From Berberis thunbergii (taxonomy: Eukaryota; Streptophyta; Magnoliopsida; Ranunculales; Berberidaceae): a stretch of 64,000 bases of DNA. A program made the translations under genes and the position numbers. Below are positions 35,801-47,800 of the stretch, piece by piece (positions within the stretch are counted from its first letter, which is position 1; every line of letters starts with the position of its first letter). The stretch is from positions 248,001-312,000 of the forward strand of contig QNQO01000195.1 in the NCBI GenBank assembly GCA_003290165.1, written 5' to 3'. The notes under the pieces were generated by a model, which saw only the letters and a program-made list of their open reading frames with translations, was not told the origin of the DNA and ran no database searches.

Positions 35801-38800
35801 TGTCCATGCGATCGAGGGCGTGATGGAGGGAGGAGATCTCGCATAAGATCTTACATGTGCATGATTGTAGCTCTTTGACTCTGTTCAGAAGCCAATGCTT
35901 GATTGAGCTAGAGCTGATTTCGTGCGAGTGGATCTCGGGCCTGTGACAACTCTGAGATTCGTTGTTCGGTCCTTATTGTCCTGAGCCAAGCCCGAAGACC
36001 TGTGCCCCGGGGGCTGGTGTGTCTTGGGCCTAGGCGTTTGACTTACGGCTGAATATTAGTTTTACCTATAGGTCTGCTGGGATTGCGCTGAAGCCTTTTA
36101 TGTGTTAGGGTTAGTCCATGCCACTTGTACGACTGTGATTGAGTGACTGCTCATCAATTGCTTTATTGTGTCTCATTTTCGTGGGAAGATGACCAATAAC
36201 TATCTGCGCATATGGGAATTGATCCTACAATTTCCTGCATGATCTGACGTTTTACCACATTGGTATTCCACTATTCATACAGACCTGAATAAATAGAGGG
36301 AAGCAAACTTCTACTTGAAGTCTGGAGCCAACTGGAGAACCACACAGCATAACAGTAGTCTGTAAGGAAACAGAAAGCATGCCGTATCTGTAAGATTATA
36401 ATGGCAATTTTGGCCGATGCTCATTCTGGAGGGAAACACGCACTTTGGATAGTGTTTCACGTCAAGAGTCGTGAAACAACCAGAGGTGGTGATACCGTGG
36501 TATACTTTCACTATGTTGCTTTTCCCTATTATTTCAAGAGACCTTTTATTTTTACAATCCCAGAAATCCAGGTTACTGGCAAAATAGCTGTGAACCCATA
36601 AACTCCAGTACTATAGAAGCGTAAATAGTTGTCATGTCTTTGGCTGATAATAAATACGTAAATTGATTGATTCTTTTATACAATTATACATGCAAAGGTA
36701 AGAACTTAAAATTGTTATTGTATCTTCCAACTTCTCTGACTTCTAACTATAGTTTGAACTTATGAGTAGTGAGATGACAATCACTTCAATAATTTGGAAT
36801 GCTCAACTGTTATATGTTGGTTGTTGGCTATTTTGCAGATGAATAATGAGATGGTTCAATTGGATGTTCTGATTGATGCACTGCTTGATCTCTGCTGTAT
36901 TGAAAATGTAAGTGATGAAATAAGTTATAGAAGATTTTGGAATCGAATGAGAGATCTGTGGAAGTTGCTTTTAGTCCTTCTCCACTTTATATGTTGAAAT
37001 GTCTACTGCACTTTTTATTGTTACACCTAATAACTGTAAAACATTGTGGAACAATCAATAGATCAGTAAAATTGTTGGCACAGTTTCTGATAAACATGAA
37101 AATGGATAGTGGTTTTTGTTCCCTTTCAGATATGGAGTGTGTCTTTATTGCATCACATAATCAATTTTCCATTCTAAAATGGAAAAAAAATATCTTTTAA
37201 TTAAGCTAATTATCAATCAAACAAAAGTTATTATATGTAGCATGCATCAATGTGGAATAATGTAAATTCTTGGTATGTGAAGCAATGATCTGGTAGAAGG
37301 AATGAAAACTATATTTTATAATATACAAAATGAGTTGATCAAGGGAAAATGTATCTTCAACCTCAAATAGATTAAGAGGTAAAGGAAAATTCACAGTTGG
37401 AGGAAAATACACAGTTGGATCAAGGTCGAATTCAGAAACAACTCTAAGGCACACTTGCCTCAAGTTTTTTCTCTGATCACCCCTTCCCAAATGAAATTTT
37501 TATTTTTAGCAAGAGTTAGTTATACTGATGTTGTAAAAATAGTTTAACCTAAAGTTAAAATTTATTAAGGTGAGTACTGTCCTATAAATTACAGTCCTTT
37601 ATTTTCCCTTGATAGTTAACACATGATTTTTAAAAATTGCTTTTATATTCATGTCAGCAATGGTTTGGAATCAGCTTGCTACTAGCCGCGTGTTGGATAG
37701 GGGAGGAATGTGGACAGGGTTGTGTTGTTGTTGATGTAGGAACACTCTGGGTTATTGGGGATTTATTTATTTGTTTTTTTTTTTTACTAACAAACAAGTA
37801 GCATAATGGACATTCAGATTGGGGATTTAGGGGTTGAAGGTTGGATTGATGAGCAACTGGTGATTAAATGGATGTAGTAAGTAAGGTATAGATCTGAAAT
37901 TATCTGATAAGGAGATTTAATTGATATTGAAGAGTTACATAATTCCCCACCACTCTGACTCATGTTCTGTGAACTTTGGTGTGTTCGTTTATAAGAATCT
38001 TAACAATAGAGAGAAAGCCTTGCAAGTATGGCGCTGATAGTTACCACCCTTGGTAGCTTATGCGAGTTGGCTTCAGAGCCAATAAGTCACTTATTTTTTG
38101 CTTGCTCTTTCACAGGACAAAGTTTGGGATATGTTGGTTAGGGATTGTGGGGGTCCATGCCATTAGCAATAATAGAATTTTCTCATTCACAGAGCAACGG
38201 AAAAATTGGCTCTTTACCTCAGAAGGAATTGGTACTGGGATTAGGTACTCTTAGCAACCATTTGAATTTTAAGGAAGGAGAGAAATTTCAAAATATCAAG
38301 TAAAGAAGTGTGAACTTGATACTATTCTTAGGGAGATCAAGGCAGTGGTATGGTTCCGAAGCGTAACTTGGGGTGTTCTTAAAGACACCCAATTTCAAGA
38401 ATGCATGTTTAATTGGGGAGGGCTGTTTTTTCAAGTCTTGGATGTGTATGGGTATATCGGAGGAGAGAGAGGGGGTGGAATTGGTTTTGATTCCCGGAGA
38501 GATTCTTAGGCCAAGTGACAATCTCTCTCTCACTCACTCACTCAGGGCCGTGGGATTGGGTGTTAGGTTTTCCAGGTGGCTCATTCGTGTCTTGTAGTAC
38601 TGGTTGGTTTGCATGCCTCTTTTGTTACCTCTTTCCTTGCTGGCAGAATTGTGAAGTTCCTCTAAAGCAAATAAGTTGAAGTTATCTCAGATGGGTTTGG
38701 GAGAGAATGCTGCATGTTGCAACTCTATAGAATACTTAGGAATGTTCATAAAACTGTGGATAGCTTGTGGATAGACATCAAAGTGAACTTATACCTAGAT

Positions 38801-41800
38801 TTGAGGTTATATTGGGGTGCTTTAGAGATTCCCACTTCTGTTGTATGTTTGACTGGGAGATATTTGCTCTATAGCAACATTAATGTAATTTTGAGCTTGT
38901 ATTCAGTGCCTGCTATTTCATGGAATACTTGCTTTTCTCATCATTAATGGAAACACAAATTGTTTTACTGATACAAAAACTTGCATTGTTAGTTTGGTAA
39001 CATTTACCTATTCAATAAAAGAAACCCTATCCAGAGTAAAAACCCTTGATCCAATAGACCTAGTGGTAGTCGAAATACCTTATATTCAAATGCTATGTGC
39101 ACCATGTTCCTTCCATAAGATCTAAAGTTGAGTTGGTAGCAAATGAAGTCTCTTTCAAGAACAACACCCCCTTCTGGAGATAAGTATCAAGTAAACTTTA
39201 CCTTTCGTAAAAAAAAGTCATCAATTAGTATAAGTAAAATTGTCCTTCAAATAGATGCCCTTGACACAATGTGCTGACTCTGTATATTTCCCATTCTTTC
39301 TCTTGTTTATTTTCTTAGCTTTTGAACATATCTCCATAATGATGCAGGTGGTGGTTGTTTATAGAGCTTTGCATATATTACACGTGGTCTTGCAACATAT
39401 GCTAAGCTTGGACAATAGATGCGTTAAAAGGTAAAATTACATATGCCCATATTTACATGTAATTTGTTTTGCTTTTCTATTGCAAGTGCGATACTTGTTA
39501 GTCTGAAACTTTATGTTTATTCATTGAGAAATTGTTTACATTTTTTTTTTCGAAAGGCGAGCAGGGTTTTAATCGGATCCCAGAACCATTTACCTCAGTT
39601 GGCGAAATTGTTCACATTATTCACTCTTGGACCGCAATTCTAGAAGTCACTTTTTCATATTTCTCCTTTAATAATTTTTCTTGCTTTATACTTGATTAAA
39701 AAAATATTTATTCCAATCCATTATTCTCTTTCTATCTTTCTGATGTTATTATCAGGCCTAAACTAAATGAAGGGAAAATTTTCTCAAAAAAATACATTTC
39801 ATGGGGAAAGTTTCTCAAAACACTGGGAGGGGATTGCTATTATCAGGCCAGTATGGATGACTCTCCAGGGGCAGTGAGATTCTCAGAAAAATACACACAC
39901 ACATGATATCATGTGGTAGACGAGGAGATGGCTGACCTGTCTGATCTACTTGAGTAGATCAGGGTTCATGCTTTGGATCTCAACAATGAGAGGAGATAAT
40001 CCTTTCTTTGTTGTTTGTTTGGGTTGTCATTCTGAGCTGTCGTTGACACACGTTTCTTTCTTTTTTTGGGTTGTCCTTGTAACTCATAATAAACTAAACG
40101 TTTCAAAAATAATGGTAATAATAATAAAAAATCTCAAAAACATCAATCAATTTCTAATTCATAAATCACTAATCAATACAACTGTGAAAAGGTATTTACC
40201 CAAAGTACTTGTAACAGAAATGAACCCTAACCCCAAATAAAAAGGAAATTTAGAAAAAGGAAACCCTCTTCAAATGCCTTCCTTGTTAGAAATTTGAATC
40301 CTTTTCATGTCTTCTACTTTTTTTTTTCCCCGATCAACAATTAATGTCTTCTACTTCGGAGCTCCAAAGAATCCACACCCTTCTTGTTAGGTGTTTGGCC
40401 TGTGCGGCCTCTCTTCATAGACATTATGCTGAAAGTTGTTGTTAGCTTTATCACCAAAGGCGCACGACCTAATGCCATTAACAGACTACACCCATAACCC
40501 CTTGGAATGCTTGAGTCCCTTGCATAAACCCCACCCAAATTCTCCCTTTGCTCCACCAACAACCAATCAACATCCTTCCTCCACTTCCTGGTAGCTATAT
40601 GTTTGTTACCCCCCAAACAACCCAACACTATGGCCCTACAGAGCTCACCCACCCATTTCAGTAAACAAAAACCAGAGCAGACACTCTATTTCCCACTTCC
40701 GACCTCAACTGTCACTCACTCTCTCAAATGCCTCTCACCCTTTTGAAAAACAAATAACTTATCCTCCACTGTAAACTTCCATCCTCACCAACACAACAAG
40801 GGGAGTGGTATTCTAGGTTTGTTAACTTTGAAAAGGGGTTGTATATTGTGAACCAAAAATTTTTGTGTAGTGCCCAAGCAATAAAATTGATGCTTTGATT
40901 TTGACTTGGGGTATCCTCGAGAATGTAGTTTCTGCATAAATGCTGCTATGTAGTTTTAAACTTCCTTGCTCGTGACCTTTTCAATCATTTTTAGTTTTTT
41001 TTATTTCTCTAATATATCTATTTTGTTTCTTTGATTGATCAATTAAAAAAAAAAATCTCCAATGTCAAAATTTAAGGCAAATTATTACGACAGAAATTTG
41101 TATTTAAATCTTTTTGGGTGCCATCTGCTTGCAAAACCTAGTGGGTTCCAAAGGGTAATAACCCATACAAGTACGACCCCTATTATTTAGTTTTGCTTGT
41201 TATTTCTTTTGATCTTCTTTTGCTTCTCTCTTTGGTCGTTCTTTCTCTCTAGTCTTTTTATAGGCTCCTTTGATGTTGCCATATGAGTAAGGTATTAATG
41301 GGATTAGAGAAAAGCCCCTTAATTACTTTTCTTTTATTTATGACATATTGTCAAAGACCGATTAATGATGGATTCTGGGACTTGGGAGTGATTAATTTGT
41401 AACACAATTGAGAAACTGCCGATTACTCAGCTTGAGTTGGCTCAAACTATTAATTTAGAGTTCGTAAACTACTTTTGAGAAGCGTTTTAATCTCCAAGTA
41501 ATCGTAGATTTAATAACACATACGAAAATTGAATTTTTGGATGTTTGGTGGGAGCATAGCCAACATTATATTTTGGTATCTGTGTCAGCCTAAGCGTTTT
41601 TCGACCGTTCCGCCTCACATTGGACCAGTCCAACACTTTTATGAACATTGAGAAGATGTCAAATTCAGAATATTAAGTGAGCAAGTCATGTGTCAACCAC
41701 TAGTCTAAATGTACACTTATGTACTGTAACACTATTTTTCCCGACGAGAACACAGTTAGAGAAGGCGAGCAGCAGCCGCAAGGTTTTTTTTTTTTGGGAG

Positions 41801-44800
41801 TATGAAAGATATATGAATTTGGCATGTACTTTGATTCATCCATTGAGACTTGTCTTCAAAGCATTGAGCTCTTTGTTGTATACCTTACTTAGAGCTCATT
41901 CTTATGATACATAAATAATTGGCCAACTCTGCTAGCCTTCTAAACTGTCAGTAAAACCAAGTCCCCAGGTAAGCTATAAAATTCATTGGAACCAAAAATT
42001 TCTGGAAACAAATTAGCTTGTGGTTTACTAAGTGTTAAATGTATATATATTTTTTTCTCGGTATGCTCCAAGTCAAATAACTTGATTTTGGATTTACTTT
42101 CCGATATTAATACAACCTTATTTATTTGTAGACAAAAGATTGTGAAGTGTAAGCATTATGAACACACTTCATTTTTATCTTTTACTGAGAAGGGAGCTAG
42201 GTAGGTCAGATGTTAAATATCTTCACTAAAATGTAAACTCCCAAATTCTATATCACATTTTCTTTGGTTTTAGTGAGTTCAATGACTTTAAAAAAAAAAA
42301 AAAACTAGAAAAGAGGGGTATGCTATTTGCACATTCATCTTGGATGTTTATTCATGTATGGTTAATTTGGTACCCTATTTTTTTGGAGTGTCTCATGTTC
42401 CCTCTTTTGTTTTGTCTATAATACTGTATATCACCGGGCCCTTACGCCTGACATTCCAGCTAACTGCTATCTTTGTACTTCATTACTTGTGCTCTTTTAC
42501 CTACATATGCTTATGATGGATTTGATCTTTCAGTGTACTCTGCTCAGGGACAATGTTGTGGTTGAAGGCATACCCCCGAACAGTGTAGATCTCTTAAACT
42601 TTGAAAAGGTGCACTTTGGAGACCAGTTTGGTTTGGCCAGGAACCAGTCCTCCCTTCCAGGTGATGTTTCATCCAGTCTGAGGTCCTTTAAATTGGATAT
42701 TGGTTGTGATAAAGAAGATCGAGGTACTGCCAGCTTTATGATGGTTTCTGCTATAGACTGGGTTTCACTCTTTGGAAAGATCCATCATATTGCTACGGGA
42801 AATAAGGATGAAGGCGTACTAGTGGAAGCTATTTCCGTCATGCATTTGATTCTTATGAGAAGCAACCCATGTTTAGAAAGAGAAAAGTAAGTGTTGTGGA
42901 TCTTCAGTGAACTGATGAAATGGTTTCTCCTATTTCCACAGCCTTAATCCTTGCTTGAAACAGGTTTGGGTCGATATTTACGTTTCAAACTGTTGCAAAG
43001 CTATTGCAGAAAGATGTTGGGTTGCATGTGCGAAAGCAAGTATTGCGTCTTCTATTCTTGCTGCTAAACTGTAAGTATTTGTATTGAGATGGTTTTCTTT
43101 TTGAATCAGCATGATTGTGTAACTAAAGTCTAAAGATATGCTTGGTTGCATGGAATCTGATTTTATGGAAACGGAATGAAGAGGAGGAGAAGATAGGAAG
43201 GAAGTGGGTCTGATACTCCTTGTTTCCCCTAAAAAATCTAGTTCCTTTATTTTTGTGAGAAACAGGAGAATGACCACACCCTTGCAGATCCCTTTGACAG
43301 GGGCTACATTCCATGGAGTGAGATTCCATGCAACCGAAATACCCTTAGAGTTTCAAACAAGTCAGTTGAATCTGTCTCCGTGCATTCTTCTAGGTAATAT
43401 CAATTATTAAGTAAACTATATTGTAATTAAATTAACATAAAATTTTACTTTATAAACTCACCGAAAATATTGCTCCTTGAAAAAGAAAGTAAAACCTTTT
43501 ATTTTCTTTACCATATAATATTTAATTGGCCAAGTTGGTCCTCTTCTCTATGTTCCAATGATTTAAAATTATAAATTGAAATACCATATGCAACTTAAAA
43601 GTGAATGGTTTTCCAAATTACAAAACGTCAGTTTTCTAATGTCATTTTTTTGAATTTTTTCAAATGATTTATGTACTTTTATGTCCCAATGGACCAAATG
43701 ACATTGGAAAAAAATGCCATTGGCCCGAGTTATTTACTTCTGTCCCAACCCAATAAGGGAATACATTACCTTTTAACATTATGATAGCTATTAACAATTT
43801 TATTATACGAAAGAAAGATTTCAATTATAGAAAAAAATTACATGGGCATGATGTGTATGAAACATTACAAGATTGAGTGTGTATGCAGCTTGCATGTGTA
43901 AGCAATCTCTTTTATCTAAGAAAAGTGGACATGCAGCATGTAGGGTGTGCTCTTAGAACAAAAGAGGGTGGCGGTATTATGCTGCAATATCTGTGACAGA
44001 CCACAGTCAAATTTTGGCAGATTGGATATTTTCATTAGCTAGCCCTAGCCCTTAAAATATGAATAGTTCTTGTCTTTCTTGCACCTAACAAAAAAAGAAA
44101 TAAGAATTGTATTTTCAAGATTCCATTATTCTGAATTTTTATTGAACATTTTGAATCAAACTTTAGTACTTTACTGGATATATACACGTATCTAAGTTTT
44201 GGAAATCATGTTTTTTATATGTAAGTTTACACCATCTATTCTGACCTGAAGGTCCAAAGCTGTCTGTCATGTTCTGCTCTGGTGTTAATGATGTCATGAG
44301 TGATGGAGCTGCTGCTGATAACACTAAAGATGTCTCAATGTTTCAAGTGTTTAGCAAAATTCTGGATGGGTTGGCGGAATGTGTGAAGTGCAGAGGGCAT
44401 AGTACTCAGGTATGTATTGGCATGTAGGGATTAAAGATGTAACTGGTTTGATTCACCATATGTCTAGCTTTTTTTTTTGTTTTTTTTGTTTGATGAAAGC
44501 ATTTAGCATAGATATATTAATATTGTTGAATACAATGTTGATGGCCTGCAGTAATAGCCATGTTGAATACAATTTTGATGGCCTGCAGTAATAGCCAGAT
44601 GGTGAGCCTCATAATTGAGTTCTCGATAATAAAATTACAAAACCATAATTTGTTTAAAGCCATCAATCTTTGAATATTACTATTAATAGGCCTCCATGTT
44701 CAGTTCATCTCAGTCCTCTTGTCCATATGTGGTTCTTGTAAGATAGAGTGTAGTATCTCTGAATCGCCAAGAAGAAGACATGTCCGCCATTGTCGAGCAT

Positions 44801-47800
44801 GAATAAGAATCAAAGCTGCTTCCGTCGCATGACACTCTGCCATTGTACTATCAAGAACTTTTTTGGCATTAGGATCCGCCATCCAAGCAAACACTTGGCC
44901 TTGTAAAGTTGTTGCAAAAAACCCTAATGCTCCTTGCTGTGAAGAGTAAAAAAAACTAGCATCGTAAGTGACTATGATAGTATCTGGGTCTAGAATGTCA
45001 AGAATGGAGATAGTAAGGATAGATCTAGTATTAAGGCTATGGTTTTTATTATGAAAAGTTGGGCCTGGATCACTTGTTGGAGGCTAGGACTAATTTCCAT
45101 GATAGGGTTCTGAATAGGTATGAGGGATTTTCTAGTCATTGAGGGGTCATGTCTGGAATCATTAATGGCTTGTTCCATTATCGAGTGGAGAGAGAGATAG
45201 TGGAGATTGGGTAAAGGTGTGGTTTGTCCAACTACTAGGAGTGCCAAACCATTGCTTGTGCCATGCATTCCAGATTCGATGAAAAGTAGGGAGGAAACAA
45301 TTAGTTTCAAATTTGGATTTCCTGACAATGCAATCATTTTGGAATTTTTGTTAAATAGTCTTGAGAATAGTCGTAAACTGAGACAACATGACTTCTCTAG
45401 AAGTGGGGGTGAGCCTTAGCAGTATCCCACATATAGGTGAGGAGAGTAATGATGGTGAGATTCTCAAAGTTGTCATTGAGCCAATCTATGGGAATAGGAA
45501 AAACTCTCCAAAGAAAATTGATAACCGTGCATCTGAAGAAAACATGAACCACGTCCTCTGCGTGATTATTGCAGAAAATGACTAGATTGGTCGTGGTGGG
45601 AAGGATGTCTTGACCAATCTTCCATAGGAGGAACATGGCTGATGGGGGAGCCTTGATTCTCCACAATTCTCGGAGAATCTTTTTATCCAGGGAAGAGGAG
45701 AGAGGAAGGAGGGAGAGAGGTAAAACCTTTTGAAAGGTCAGAGAAGAAGGCTTTCGTTACATTTTTTATCGAAAAGGTGCCCTTTTTTTTTTATCAAAGG
45801 TGCAATTGGTCTCGGCATTCCGAGGAACGAATCAAGACATTTTGGATTTCTAAAACCACAGGCTCCGAAAAAAGAGCAGTTAGCAAGTCAGTATTCTAGA
45901 GGGGTTGTTGGCCTGGTTGAGATATCCAGAGGTCGCAAATAGAATGGGGCCAATCAAGAATCGCCGTATCAGGAAAACATTTTAGAAGAATGAATCCTGA
46001 TTTAACGTAACAATCATACCAAAGATTTGCAATAGTGTCAGATCTAATTTGCCATAGGACATGACATTTCATTTTTGACAGGCAACGAGATTGCCCCTCC
46101 AGCTAAAAGAAGCTATAGAAGGGGTTTTGGATAACTGGAATAAGCTCTTATTATTGAAATAAATAGCTCTGAGTTGAAGCACTTGAGGATTGTTAGGGTT
46201 TGATAGTGCAAACCACATATTTTTCGCCATCAAAGCGAGGTTCTTGTTCCTACTGGGAGGAATATTGAGATCACCATCAGGAAAACATTTTAGAAGAATG
46301 AATCCTGATTTAATGTAACAATCATACCAAAGATTTGCAATAGTGTCAGATCTAATTTGCCATAGCACATGACATTTCATTTTTGACAGGCAAAGAGATT
46401 GCCCCTCCAGCTAAAAGAAGCTAAAGAAGGGGTTTTGGATAACTGGAATAAGCTTTTATTATTGAAATAAATTGCTCTGAGTTGAAGCACTTGAGGATTG
46501 TTAGGGTTTGATAGTGCAAACCACATATTTTTCGCCATCAAAGCGAGGTTCTTGTTCCTACTGGGAGGAATATTGAGATCACCAAGAACTTTGGGCTTCG
46601 AAATACGATCCCAGGTACACATATGCTTAGCATGGCTATCTGTCTTACCGTTCCACCAGAAATTTCTAGCCAGATTGTCAAGTTTTGTGGTGAGAGTGCA
46701 CGGTAACAGAAATGTTTGCATATCATATATAGGGATTGAATTCAGGACAACCTTGATCATAGTAGTTCTACCTGCTTGGGAAAGAATTTTGGATTTCTAG
46801 ATTGAAAGTTTTGTGATTACTTTATCAAACAGGAACTGAAAATCACTGGATTTTTTCTTAGAGAAAAGAAGAGGAGTTCCAAGATATTTGTCTTTCGGGT
46901 TGTAAAAATTTGAGCCCAATATCCTGTTAATCATCCTAGCGTGTCTAGGATGGACATTTGCCCCATAGAAAGCAAAAGATTTATCAAAATTAATCCCTTG
47001 GCCAAAAGCCAGACAATATTGATTGAGAATATCTTTAACAACATGAGTCTCAGCTAATGAAGCTCGACAAACAATCATAAGATTGTCTGCATATAGCAGG
47101 TGGCTGATAGATGGGAAGTGACGTTTGATTTTAATACATTTGATGAGATCCTCGGACTTAGCCCTGGCAAGAAGCCAGGAAAGGGCTTTTGAGACAAGAA
47201 TGAAAAGATATGGCGATAAAGGATCTCTCTGTCTGAGACCTCTTGAAAGCTTGATCGAAGAAAGAGGAGACCAGTTCAGTAAAACCTGAAGAGTAGGGGT
47301 CATAGGCTTTAGCCATGTCAATTTTAATCGCCATCCAATTTTTTTTTCTTCTTTTGGTGATGCTTCATGTGAAATAAAGTCTCATGGGCAATACTAACAT
47401 TTTCTGCAATCTATGCAGTTAATGCGGAAAGCGGTCGCAAAGCTGTCAGGATCGCATTACGATCTTTCATAATTATGCGAGACTAACCGAAATTATGCGG
47501 ACAATTTTTTCAAAGTATATATTTTTAAAATTTAATCATAGTCATAGATTACAAAATATATAATTAATCAAAGGGTGTAAATATGTAATCATAGTCATGT
47601 ATTATTTTACTAATTAATCAAATGAATTTAATTTTGCATGTAGGAACACTTACAATCCATTCTCATGCTATGTCTTGGGATGCCCTTTTCAAGGAACTTG
47701 ACGATGTTGAATTGGCAATAGGATTGAACCTCCCGACGGCGATGTCATAATCTACAAATATGAAACAAGAATAAGAAAAATAATCAGGGATGAAAAATAA

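Noticed and set aside
35600..36260. Possible rRNA-like or structured RNA block
   Set aside because: The higher GC content attracted attention, but no rRNA or tRNA core motifs were found; more like an LTR-element remnant.
42531..42547. First CAG as the SUV2 exon 9 acceptor
   Set aside because: It gives a premature stop with exon 8 phase; the acceptor ending at 42547 restores the frame.
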